Below the pieces are notes generated by a model. The model saw only the letters and a program-made list of their open reading frames with translations. It was not told the origin of the DNA and searched no databases. Shown piece by piece: positions 26,454 to 34,573 of a stretch of DNA of 64,000 nt. The number at the start of each line of letters is the position of its first letter. The stretch's first letter is position 1. A program made the position numbers and the translations under genes. Origin of the DNA: an uncultured Opitutia bacterium (GTDB lineage Bacteria > Verrucomicrobiota > Verrucomicrobiia > Opitutales > Opitutaceae); assembly GCA_903877135.1 (NCBI GenBank), contig CAIRCN010000020.1, forward strand, positions 186,001 to 250,000. The letters are read 5' to 3'.

Positions 26454-27968
26454 TCAGACGAGTTTGGCGTAGTCGAGCAGGCCCTGGCGGCCGCCTTCGC
26501 GGCCGAAGCCGCTCTCCTTGTAGCCGCCGAAGGGCGACGTGGGGTCGAATTTGTTGAAGGTGTTGGCCCAGACGACGCCAGCCTTGAGTTCGGTGGACAT
26601 CTTGAGGATGCGCGAGCCCTTGTCGGTCCACACACCGGCGCTGAGGCCGTAGGCGGTGTTGTTGGCCTTCTCGATGGCCTCATCGACCGTGCGGAATGTC
26701 AGGATGCTGAGCACCGGGCCGAAGATTTCCTCGCGCGCGATGCGGTGGCTCTGGGTGACGCCGGTGAAAATCGTCGGCGGCATGAAGAACCCTTTCGCCG
26801 GCCGGCGGAACGGCGGCTGCCACATCTCGGCGCCTTCCTTCACTCCGATGTCGAGATAGGCCTGGATGCTGTCGAGTTGGGCGCGGGAGACGATCGCGCC
26901 AAGGTCGGTGTTCTTGTCGAGCGGATCGCCGACGCGGAGCACACGCAGCCGGTTTTTCAGTTTCGCCACGATGGTGCGGGCCACCGACTCGTGCACGAGC
27001 AGCCGGGAGCCGGCGCAACACACCTGACCCTGGTTGAAGAAGATGCCGTTGACGATGCCCTCGACCGCCTGGTCGAGCGGCGCGTCGTCGAACACGATGT
27101 TCGCCGCCTTGCCGCCGAGCTCCATCGTCATCTTTTTGTCGGTGTCCGCCACCGAGCGCATGATGACCTTGCCGACCTCGGTCGAGCCGGTGAACGCGAT
27201 CTTGGCCGCGGTCGGATGCGCCATCATCAGGCCGCCGGTGGAGCCGGAGCCGGTGATGACGTTGACCACGCCCGGCGGCAGGCCGGCGTCCTGGAAAATC
27301 TCCGCGAGCTTGACGGCGGTGATCGGGGTGTTCGTCGCGGGCTTGATGACGACGCAGTTGCCGGCGGCCAGCGCCGGGGCGATTTTCCACGCGAGCATCA
27401 GCAGCGGGAAATTCCACGGGATGACCTGGCCGACGACGCCGAGCGGAGCGAGCCGGCGGCCGGGCGCCACGTAGTCGAGCTTGTCGGCCCAGCCGCCGTG
27501 ATAGAAGAAGTGCGCGGCGGCCATCGGCACGTCGAAGTCGCGGGTTTCGCGGATCGGCTTACCGTTGTCCATCGTCTCGGCGACGGCGAATTCCCGCGCG
27601 CGGTCCTGAAGCAAGCGCGCGATGCGGAAGAGATATTTGCCGCGTTCCTTGCCGGGCATCTTGCCCCACACCGTCTCGAACGCGTGCTGCGCCGCCGCGT
27701 AGGCCGCATCGACGTCGGCCGCGCCGCCGAGGGCGAGTTCGGCGATCTTCTGTTCGTTCGCCGGATTGATGGAGTCGAAATACTTCCCGGAGGCGGGCGC
27801 GACGAACTTGCCGCCGATGAAGAGCTCGTAGCGGGGCTTGAGCTTCGGGTCGGCCGTCTCGGGCGACGGATCGTATTCCCAGAGGTCGCCGAAGCACAGC
27901 TCGGGCGCGGGGCGGTGGCCGCGGTTGGCCGGACGGGCGGTTTTCTTTTCGGGGGCAAGCGTGGGCAT
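26454..27968 (-). CDS. aldehyde dehydrogenase (ALDH16-like catalytic subunit)
   Basis: A 504-residue NAD(P)-dependent aldehyde dehydrogenase. It has the catalytic Cys in NQGQVCCAGS, the general base Glu in TMELGGKAAN, and the NAD-binding blocks GVVGQVIPWNFPLLML and FTGSTEVG. An N-terminal extension (CFGDLWEYDPSPE) is reminiscent of ALDH16 proteins. The ATG at 27968 follows a GAGGAAA ribosome-binding site. Located 14 bases after deoC, it most likely oxidises the acetaldehyde released from deoxyribose 5-phosphate. Confidence 0.88.
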   Translation of the reverse strand: MPTLAPEKKTARPANRGHRPAPELCFGDLWEYDPSPETADPKLKPRYELFIGGKFVAPASGKYFDSINPANEQKIAELALGGAADVDAAYAAAQHAFETVWGKMPGKERGKYLFRIARLLQDRAREFAVAETMDNGKPIRETRDFDVPMAAAHFFYHGGWADKLDYVAPGRRLAPLGVVGQVIPWNFPLLMLAWKIAPALAAGNCVVIKPATNTPITAVKLAEIFQDAGLPPGVVNVITGSGSTGGLMMAHPTAAKIAFTGSTEVGKVIMRSVADTDKKMTMELGGKAANIVFDDAPLDQAVEGIVNGIFFNQGQVCCAGSRLLVHESVARTIVAKLKNRLRVLRVGDPLDKNTDLGAIVSRAQLDSIQAYLDIGVKEGAEMWQPPFRRPAKGFFMPPTIFTGVTQSHRIAREEIFGPVLSILTFRTVDEAIEKANNTAYGLSAGVWTDKGSRILKMSTELKAGVVWANTFNKFDPTSPFGGYKESGFGREGGRQGLLDYAKLV

Positions 27969-27982
27969 GAAAATTTCCTCGG

Positions 27983-28942
27983 TTAGTAGCTCTCGGCGGC
28001 TTCGCTGAAGTAATAGGGCGCCTGGTAAGCGCCGGTTTTTTCCTTCTCGATCTGGCGGACCAGGTCGTTGAGCAGCGCGCTCGCGCCGAAACGGTAGCGC
28101 TCGTTCGTGAGCCAGGCATCGCCGAGCGTTTCCTTCACCGCGATGAGGAACTGCAGCGCCTGCTTGGCGGTGCGGATGCCGCCGGCGGGCTTCATCCCGA
28201 TGGCAATGCCGGTGTCGAGGTAGAAGTCGCGGATGGCCTCGAGCATCACCTGGTTGTTGCCGAGGGTAGCGTTGAGCGAGGTCTTGCCCGTGCTCGTCTT
28301 GATGAAGTCGCCCTCGCGGATCACCTCCATCGCGATGAAGGACGCCGCGCGGATGTTGTCGAAGGTTTCGAGCTCGCTGACTTCGAGGATGACCTTCAGC
28401 GCGGCGTCGCCGCAGGCTGCGAGCACGGCGCAAATCTCGTCCTGCACCTCGGCAAACTCGCCGGCGAGAAACGCCCCGCGGTTGATCACCATGTCGATCT
28501 CGTCCGCGCCGTCGGCCACGGCCGACTTCACCTCGGCGAGGCGCGTCTTCAGTGGCGCCTGCCCGCTCGGGAACGCCGTCGCCACCGACGCGATCCGCAC
28601 CGCGGAGTCGCCGCCGAGCGCCCGCCGCGCGTGCCGCACCATCGACGGATAAACGCACACAGCCGCGACCTGCGGCACCGCGGGATCGTCGTGCGGGTGC
28701 AGCGCCTTCTGGCAGAGCGAGGCGACCTTGCCGGGGGTGTCCTTGCCCTCGAGCGTGGTGAGATCGACCATCGAGACGGCCTTTTTCAGGCCCCAGAGCT
28801 TGGAGACTTTTTTGATGCTGCGCGTCGTGTATTTAGCCACGCGCTCCTCGATGCCGACCTGATCGACCGAGCCTATTTCATCGAACAGCCGCGCAAACGC
28901 GGCGTGGGGAGATTTGACCAACATGGCGCGGACTATCGGCAT
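27983..28942 (-). CDS. deoC: deoxyribose-phosphate aldolase
   Basis: A class I aldolase of about 319 residues that cleaves 2-deoxyribose 5-phosphate to glyceraldehyde 3-phosphate and acetaldehyde. The Schiff-base Lys is K215 in FIKTSTGK, and the second active-site Lys is K251 in KPAGGIR. EIDMVINRGAFLAGE matches the family. The start could be the ATG at 28942 or at 28924. It leads a four-gene operon with ALDH, POT and short ALDH genes, fitting DNA or nucleoside salvage. It is divergent from the thioesterase gene. Confidence 0.92.
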   Translation of the reverse strand: MPIVRAMLVKSPHAAFARLFDEIGSVDQVGIEERVAKYTTRSIKKVSKLWGLKKAVSMVDLTTLEGKDTPGKVASLCQKALHPHDDPAVPQVAAVCVYPSMVRHARRALGGDSAVRIASVATAFPSGQAPLKTRLAEVKSAVADGADEIDMVINRGAFLAGEFAEVQDEICAVLAACGDAALKVILEVSELETFDNIRAASFIAMEVIREGDFIKTSTGKTSLNATLGNNQVMLEAIRDFYLDTGIAIGMKPAGGIRTAKQALQFLIAVKETLGDAWLTNERYRFGASALLNDLVRQIEKEKTGAYQAPYYFSEAAESY

Positions 28943-29006
28943 GCCCCGGCTCGAAAACAAACGAAAACTCGTGCACGCCACGCCGGGTTCACCTACATCA
29001 TGAGAC

Positions 29007-29402
29007 ATGACCTCATCCTCTTCCGCGCCCACTTCGCCCACCGGTGAACTCGTCATCCGCACCATCGCCATGCCCGCCGACGCCAACGCCAACGGCGACA
29101 TCTTCGGCGGCTGGCTCATGTCGCAAATGGACCTCGGCGGCGCCATCCTCGCGCGCGGCACGGCGCACTCTCGTGTCACCACGGTTGCCATTGACGGCAT
29201 GTCCTTCCTCCGTCCGGTCAATGTTGGTGATATCGTCTCGTGTTACGCCCACCTCCTCGGCGTCGGTCGCACTTCGATGAAGATCCGCGTCGAGGCCTGG
29301 GTGCAGCGCTTCACTGACGGCCCGCCGCTGCATGTCACTGAAGGCAACCTCACCTACGTGGCCATCGACACCGACGGCAAACCCCACCCCGTCAAACGCT
29401 GA
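29007..29402 (+). CDS. acyl-CoA thioesterase, hotdog fold (YciA-like)
   Basis: A 131-residue hotdog-fold thioesterase. MPADANANGDIFGGWLMSQMD carries the catalytic Asp and the long hotdog helix, and DGMSFLRPVNVGDIVSCYAHL forms the following strands. Such enzymes hydrolyse acyl-CoA in the cytoplasm. The ATG at 29007 gives the standard length. It is divergent from deoC with 64 bases between, and the next gene starts 6 bases after its stop, so the two are probably co-transcribed. Confidence 0.88.
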   Translation: MTSSSSAPTSPTGELVIRTIAMPADANANGDIFGGWLMSQMDLGGAILARGTAHSRVTTVAIDGMSFLRPVNVGDIVSCYAHLLGVGRTSMKIRVEAWVQRFTDGPPLHVTEGNLTYVAIDTDGKPHPVKR

Positions 29403-29408
29403 CCCGCT

Positions 29409-29855
29409 ATGCGCCGCCTTGCTGTCTGCCTCGTCCTGCTTAGCCTCGTTTGCCTACCGGCGCGCGCGATATCCGTCGCGGACGAAGTGCGCACGGCTGA
29501 CACCGCCCGTGTGCTCGCCACCGTGCGCAGTGACACCCACCGCATCGCCTCGCTACTCTCGGACCAGTTGCACTACGGTCACGCCGACGGCCGCATGCAG
29601 ACCAAGAACGAGTTCATCGCCGCCGTGCGCACGAGCCAGATGAAATACGAGGCCTACGATTATCTGGAGCGGGAAGTCGCGCCTGTCTCTGACGACGTCG
29701 CCATCATGACCGGTCGGGCCAAGCTCAAGGTCAGCATCAACGGACGCCGGCTGGAGTTTGTGATCCAGTTCCTTGCCGTGTGGCGGCGCGAACACGGTGC
29801 CTGGCATCTGTTCGCCTACCAATCCGCCCAGCTCGGCGAGCCGGTCAGAAAATAG
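29409..29855 (+). CDS. exported NTF2-like (SnoaL/DUF4440-type) protein
   Basis: A 148-residue protein with a signal peptide (MRRLAVCLVLLSLVCLPARA) and an NTF2-like cone fold: LLSDQLHYGHADGRMQTKNEF, then four strands ending in FLAVWRREHGAWHLFAYQS. Catalytic residues are not evident. These exported NTF2-like proteins may bind small ligands. It lies in a run with the thioesterase (6-base gap) and the SGNH lipoprotein gene downstream. Confidence 0.8.
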   Translation: MRRLAVCLVLLSLVCLPARAISVADEVRTADTARVLATVRSDTHRIASLLSDQLHYGHADGRMQTKNEFIAAVRTSQMKYEAYDYLEREVAPVSDDVAIMTGRAKLKVSINGRRLEFVIQFLAVWRREHGAWHLFAYQSAQLGEPVRK

Positions 29856-29872
29856 GCCGCCGCCAAATTTTC

Positions 29873-30664
29873 ATGCGCACCACCCTGCCCCATTTCCTCT
29901 CCGCCCTGGCGCTCGTTGCCGGGTTAACCGCCTGCACCGCCGTTCCGACGGTCGCACCGGCCCCCGCCGTCGCTGCCCCCGCTCCGGTCGCCGCCCCGCC
30001 CGTCGCCGATGCCTCGCTGCCGGCTCCGAAAACGGGCAACAAGCGTTTCTTCGAGCTGCACGAGTCTTTCCTCGCACGCACGAAGGCCGGTCCGATTGGC
30101 CTACTGTTCCTCGGCGACTCGATCACCGAGGGCTGGAAAAAAGCGCCGCATATCTGGGAGCATTACTACGGCGCCTTTCAGCCGGCCAATTTCGGCATCA
30201 GCGGCGACCAGACCCAGCACGTCATCTGGCGGATTGAAAACGGTGAGCTGGACGGCATTACGCCAAAGGTCGTCGTGCTGATGATCGGCACCAACAACAC
30301 CTCCCAGCACACAGCCGCGCAAATCGCCGCCGCCGATCGCAGGATCGTGCAGATGCTGCGCACCCGGCTCCCAGCCGCCAAAGTGCTGCTGTTGGCAATT
30401 TTCCCTCGTGGTCTCGACAAAAATAAAGATGGCACCATCGATCCTCGGCCTCGGCGCATGGAGATCATCAATGCAGTGAACCCCGAACTCGCGAAACTCG
30501 ACGACGGCCGGATGGTCCGTTTCCTCGACATCAACGCCAATTTCCTCGGCAATGACGGCACGATTCCCCGTGGCATCATGCCCGACCAACTGCACCCAAG
30601 CGCGGCCGGTTACCAGCTCTGGGCCGAGGCGATACAACCGCTCCTGCAGGAAATGATGAAGTAG
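29873..30664 (+). CDS. SGNH/GDSL-family lipoprotein esterase
   Basis: A 263-residue lipoprotein with lipobox LTAC (Cys21), a Pro/Ala-rich linker, then an SGNH hydrolase domain similar to platelet-activating-factor acetylhydrolase subunits. The catalytic Ser83 is in FLGDSITEGW, the oxyanion Gly in NFGISGDQT, the Asn in MIGTNNTSQH, and the Asp/His pair in PDQLHPS. It probably deacetylates a carbohydrate or lipid in the outer envelope. The ATG at 29873 gives the lipoprotein signal. Confidence 0.88.
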   Translation: MRTTLPHFLSALALVAGLTACTAVPTVAPAPAVAAPAPVAAPPVADASLPAPKTGNKRFFELHESFLARTKAGPIGLLFLGDSITEGWKKAPHIWEHYYGAFQPANFGISGDQTQHVIWRIENGELDGITPKVVVLMIGTNNTSQHTAAQIAAADRRIVQMLRTRLPAAKVLLLAIFPRGLDKNKDGTIDPRPRRMEIINAVNPELAKLDDGRMVRFLDINANFLGNDGTIPRGIMPDQLHPSAAGYQLWAEAIQPLLQEMMK

Positions 30665-30685
30665 CGGCTCGGACGCTCGAATGCG

Positions 30686-32005
30686 TCAACCCGTCAGCTC
30701 GAACCGCCCAAAAATCTCTGGGTGCCCGAGCACGGCGCGCACGAGGATCGCGGGATATTCGCAGTAGCCGCGCGGCCCGGTCATGTCCACCCGCGCCACC
30801 TGCAGCGGGTGGTAGCGCTCGTGCCAGAAGCCGTCGCACTTGAGCCCCATCTGACAGACCTTGAACACCGACTCGCGCACGCGTTTCGCCTCGCCGCGTT
30901 TCACGCAGGCCTGCCACTCGAGGAACCACACGCGGCCCATCGCGGCGGCATCGTAGAGCGGCCCGACAGGAATTTCGAAGCCGACGTCTTCGTGCGACGA
31001 GTGAAACTCCCACTCCTGGTAGGTAAACGGCTTCGACACCGTCTGCGTGGGCATGTCGCCGTGCCAGAAAGAGCGCTCGGCCATCATGCGTGGCCAGAGC
31101 GCATCGGCCTGCGCAGGCGTCGCCACGTCGTGCGCGATGGCGGCCCAGTTCACGTCGGACAGCCCGTGCAGATCCACCACACCGCGCTCCGGATGGACGT
31201 ATTCGGCAAAGTGGTCGCCGCGCCAGAACACCTCGCGGAAACGCGCCGCCAGCGTCTCCGCCTCGGCGGTCCAGCGCACAGCCGCGGGGGCGTGGCCAGC
31301 CGCGGCGCACAACGCCGCCATGCGCCGGAACGCATGCACGGTGTAGCATTGCCCGACGCCGTCCCACTGGTGGCGCGGCGGCAGCTCGGTGTAGAAACCG
31401 GCGCCCGCGATCAGGCCGTTTTCGCTCTTGCGCGAGAGCAGATAGCGCGCCGCCAACTCGAGCGAGGGCAGCTTAGCTGCCAGCCACGCGCGGTCCTGCG
31501 TCGCCCCGAACAACTCGTCGCCGAGCAACACATAGCTCACGGCGGCGAGGATGCTCAGTGGGTTGATGCCGGCGATCCAGTGACTGTAGAGTCCGGCCCA
31601 CTTGCGGGCCACGTAGCCCTCGCGTTTCGGATCATAGGCGAAAACATCCCGCGGCAGGCTCAGGCCCTTCAGGTAGGTGGTCGGGTTTTCGGGCGGCGGC
31701 TCGGCCGGAAACACCGCGAAGGGAATGTTGCCGTCAGCACGCTGGCTTGCCTGCACAAAGTCGAAATAGTCGCGCACGAGCTGGGTGCGCCCGAGCAACA
31801 GATAGGCGCCCGCCATCTGCCACGAGTCGAGGCCCGGCCAGGTGTTTTCCGCGCCGAACCAGTGACCGTCGGCCACGATCATGAAGTGCCCCGGGTAGGC
31901 GCGCTCCGTGGCAGCCGGCTCAAGCGACTTCTTAATGGCGGCGGTAACGCCTTGGCTGATGATGGTCGCTTCATCGAGCGGCGGAGGGGAGACGGGATCA
32001 GACAT
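30686..32005 (-). CDS. six-hairpin glycoside hydrolase-like protein
   Basis: A 439-residue protein with the repeated helical pairs of an (alpha/alpha)6 barrel as in GH37, GH63 and GH78 relatives. Characteristic segments are NTWPGLDSWQMAGAYLLLG near the N-terminus, WDGVGQCYTVHAF in the middle, and EFHSSHEDVGFEIPVG near the C-terminus with several acidic residues that could be catalytic. There is no signal peptide, so it is cytoplasmic. Its ATG at 32005 lies 6 bases after the dioxygenase gene, so they form an operon. The substrate is unknown, perhaps a rhamnose- or glucose-containing oligosaccharide. Confidence 0.65.
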   Translation of the reverse strand: MSDPVSPPPLDEATIISQGVTAAIKKSLEPAATERAYPGHFMIVADGHWFGAENTWPGLDSWQMAGAYLLLGRTQLVRDYFDFVQASQRADGNIPFAVFPAEPPPENPTTYLKGLSLPRDVFAYDPKREGYVARKWAGLYSHWIAGINPLSILAAVSYVLLGDELFGATQDRAWLAAKLPSLELAARYLLSRKSENGLIAGAGFYTELPPRHQWDGVGQCYTVHAFRRMAALCAAAGHAPAAVRWTAEAETLAARFREVFWRGDHFAEYVHPERGVVDLHGLSDVNWAAIAHDVATPAQADALWPRMMAERSFWHGDMPTQTVSKPFTYQEWEFHSSHEDVGFEIPVGPLYDAAAMGRVWFLEWQACVKRGEAKRVRESVFKVCQMGLKCDGFWHERYHPLQVARVDMTGPRGYCEYPAILVRAVLGHPEIFGRFELTG

Positions 32006-32011
32006 GGGAAA

Positions 32012-32773
32012 TCAGGCGACTACGCTTTCGGCGTAACGCAGAATCGCGTCATCAGGTGTCGTGACGATCGGCACAGGACGGCCGTGGCCCTTGCCGCCAT
32101 AGGGCACATTGGAGAGAGCGTTGTAGCAGCAAATGTAGGCGCGGCGCGGTTTGTTGGAGAGATTCGCCTCCGAGGCGTGGAAGGTGTTGCCGTGGAAAAA
32201 CAGCGCGCTGCCGGCCGGCGCCTCGCAGTATTTCATGCCGAGCCGTTCAATGGCAGCATTCACCCGCTCCTGGTCAGCGCCCGCCTGCTGGCCTACGCGC
32301 CCGTGATCGAAGCGACCGAGCAGGTGTGAACCGGGCACGACCTTTAGGCAACCGTTCTCCTTCGTCGCCGGATCTAGGGCGATCATGCACGAAATCAGCC
32401 GTGGGTAGAGGCAGCCATCGCCATACCAGTAGCCGTAGTCCTGGTGCCACTCCCACGCACCGCCGATGCGCGGCTCCTTCAGCATGACTTTGCTGTGCCA
32501 GTGGTAGACATCCTCACGCAGGAGCATGCGGACGTTGTTGACGATCCGCGGACTCGCGCTGACCGCGCCAAACACATCGTCGCCGATGTCGGACCAAAGC
32601 GAGAGCTTACTGGCGCGGCCAGCCGCATCGGCCATGTTGAACTGGTGCTTCGTCGCGCGCCCTTCCTTGGTGACGTTGGCCAGTAGAACCTCGACTTCCT
32701 GCGGCGCGAACACATCGGGCACGAGCACATAGCCGTTACTGTCGTATGCCTGGATCTGATCAAAGGTGAGCAT
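32012..32773 (-). CDS. phytanoyl-CoA dioxygenase family protein
   Basis: A 253-residue Fe(II)/2-oxoglutarate-dependent dioxygenase. The iron-binding pair is His110 and Asp112 in WEWHQDYGYWYGDG, the distal His is in FFHGNTFHASEANLS, and the conserved GSHLLG lies between. Such bacterial members often act on sugars or small molecules beside carbohydrate genes. I took the ATG at 32773 (MLTFDQIQAYDSNGY). It leads an operon with the six-hairpin glycosidase. A 16-base palindrome sits about 31 bases upstream. Confidence 0.88.
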   Translation of the reverse strand: MLTFDQIQAYDSNGYVLVPDVFAPQEVEVLLANVTKEGRATKHQFNMADAAGRASKLSLWSDIGDDVFGAVSASPRIVNNVRMLLREDVYHWHSKVMLKEPRIGGAWEWHQDYGYWYGDGCLYPRLISCMIALDPATKENGCLKVVPGSHLLGRFDHGRVGQQAGADQERVNAAIERLGMKYCEAPAGSALFFHGNTFHASEANLSNKPRRAYICCYNALSNVPYGGKGHGRPVPIVTTPDDAILRYAESVVA

Positions 32774-32803
32774 GGAAAAACGGAGTTTCGCGGAGCCTGC
32801 CCG

Positions 32804-32819
32804 GCGGTCGCGCGACCGC
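32804..32819. promoter_or_regulatory. palindrome upstream of the dioxygenase operon
   Basis: GCGGTCGCGCGACCGC is a perfect 16-base palindrome, 31 bases before the start of the dioxygenase gene. It could be an operator for a dimeric regulator, but in such GC-rich DNA a short palindrome may occur by chance. Confidence 0.3.
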
Positions 32820-32906
32820 AAGTAGCTTCGAGAAGCGGTGTCGCGGCAGCCCTCGCCTCATGTTCTTCCCGCGATCACGCCCCGAGCGGCTCGAAACTGC
32901 GGCGCT

Positions 32907-34469
32907 TCACGCATTCATGTCAGCCCATTTCTTGGCCATCCGGCCAAAAATCCACAGGCCGAACGCCGCGACAACGCCAATCGCCGCAAACGGCAGCCAG
33001 ACGTAGTGTGGATGGTAGGTGTCCCACAGCAGCCGCGTCACCGCCACCGAGTCCTGCCCGGTGAGTTCCTGGAGCTTCGCCATCGCGACCGTGCGCTTGA
33101 GGCCCAGCGCCGTTTCGAGCGTGGCGACGTCGCCGTTCCAGTCCCGGCCCTGGCCGAACGGCGTGTGCTCCGCGATGTAGCGCAGCGCCAGCACCGCCTT
33201 CTCGCCGAACCGCCCATAAACATAGCCTGCAATGGTCGAGCCGAAATACACGCCGACGCCGACCGGGATGTTCACGTAGCCGAGGTAGAGGCCCTTCTTT
33301 CCGGGCGGCGCGATCAGCGCGAGGTATTCGCTCTTCTTCGGGCCGGTCGTCATCTCGCCGAGCGAGAAAAACAAAATGCCCGTCACCAAGATCCATCCGC
33401 TCTGCGTCCAGCCCGCCACCAACACGCCCACGACCGCGAGGACCATGCCGATCAGCATCGACTCGAGCGTGCGCATCTTCCGCGTCAGCCACGACACGCC
33501 CACCACGCCGAGGATGATGAAAAACGAGTTCGCGCTCAACAGCACCTGCTGCGGGATCATCGGCCCGCGCGGCGTCTGCTCGACCAGCGCATGCCGCACC
33601 AACTCCGGCGCCCACCCCAGCATCGCCGCCATCGGCCGGCTGTCCACCCAGTCGGCGATGAAGTTCGGCTGCAGATCCCAGAGCTGATACATCATCAGCC
33701 AGAAACACGACATGATCGCCATCCAGGTCAGCAGCCGCCGCTCGAAGATGTTCGTCAGCGTGCGCCACAGCACCTGGCCAACCGTCTCGGTCTTCGACGC
33801 GCCCGAGGGCACGTCCTTGAACGTCAGCAGCAGCACGAGGTTGAACGACGAGAAAAACGCCGACGCCAGAAACAGGTTGCGCCACGCCTCCTTCGAGTTG
33901 GCCACCGCGTGCAGCGGCCCCGGCAGCAGCGCGCTCAGCGTGAGCAAAATCGACGGCACCAGGGAACCGACGAACCCGCCGATGTTGACCACCCAGTAAA
34001 ACACGCCCCACCCGACCGACGTCTTGCCCGCGGGCATGCTGTGCGCGAGCGAGCCCTGGATGCTCGGCTTGAAGAACGCCGTGCCGGTGGCGAGCGTCAT
34101 GATCGCGATGAAGAGCGCCCAGAAATTGCTCAGGAAGCTGAGGTCCCGCATGACCGCGATCATCAGGTAGCCAAGCATCATCAGGGACACCGCAAACCCG
34201 AGGACGCGCTTGTAGCCGAATCGGTCCGCAATGCCGCCGGTCACGATCGGCAGTAGCGACTGAAACGCCGCCCAACACGCATAGATCGTGCCCTTGTCCA
34301 TCGCCGTGAGGTGCAGCCCGCCGGGGTTGTCAGCCTGCATGATGTAGATCGGCGCCATCACGCGCAGATTGTAGAACGCGAGCCGCTCCCACATCTCGAT
34401 CGTGTTCAGCGTCCAAAACGTGCGGCCGAATTTCAGGGGGAGCGCAGGGGCGGCGGGCGGGGGGCTCAT
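32907..34469 (-). CDS. POT/MFS family transporter
   Basis: A 520-residue polytopic membrane protein of the major facilitator superfamily, closest to the peptide (POT) branch. It has TIEMWERLAFYNLRVMAPIYI near the start (ExxERxxxY-like), GIADRFGYKRVLGF and ATGTAFFKPSIQGSLA. About twelve hydrophobic helices are visible. The ATG at 34469 gives a normal start; the extension upstream is Arg-rich and rejected. Substrate is unproven. It is divergent from the secreted protein gene at 34574 with about 100 bases between. Confidence 0.85.
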   Translation of the reverse strand: MSPPPAAPALPLKFGRTFWTLNTIEMWERLAFYNLRVMAPIYIMQADNPGGLHLTAMDKGTIYACWAAFQSLLPIVTGGIADRFGYKRVLGFAVSLMMLGYLMIAVMRDLSFLSNFWALFIAIMTLATGTAFFKPSIQGSLAHSMPAGKTSVGWGVFYWVVNIGGFVGSLVPSILLTLSALLPGPLHAVANSKEAWRNLFLASAFFSSFNLVLLLTFKDVPSGASKTETVGQVLWRTLTNIFERRLLTWMAIMSCFWLMMYQLWDLQPNFIADWVDSRPMAAMLGWAPELVRHALVEQTPRGPMIPQQVLLSANSFFIILGVVGVSWLTRKMRTLESMLIGMVLAVVGVLVAGWTQSGWILVTGILFFSLGEMTTGPKKSEYLALIAPPGKKGLYLGYVNIPVGVGVYFGSTIAGYVYGRFGEKAVLALRYIAEHTPFGQGRDWNGDVATLETALGLKRTVAMAKLQELTGQDSVAVTRLLWDTYHPHYVWLPFAAIGVVAAFGLWIFGRMAKKWADMNA

Positions 34470-34573
34470 CCATTCAACGTGGCGCGACCCGGGCCGCGAC
34501 GGCAAGAGCGATGTCGCCCGGCGGTTTTTCTTCGCCCTCGCGCCCCGGCGTGCCAGCGTCACCTCTGCCCCGC

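Noticed and set aside
26235-27986. 583-codon plus-strand frame opposite the aldehyde dehydrogenase
   Set aside because: It has no domain or signal and overlaps a well-supported enzyme on the other strand.
32824-32836. Small hairpin GCTTC-GA-GAAGC near the dioxygenase operon
   Set aside because: The arms are only five bases and there is no T-run or conserved position, so chance is likely.
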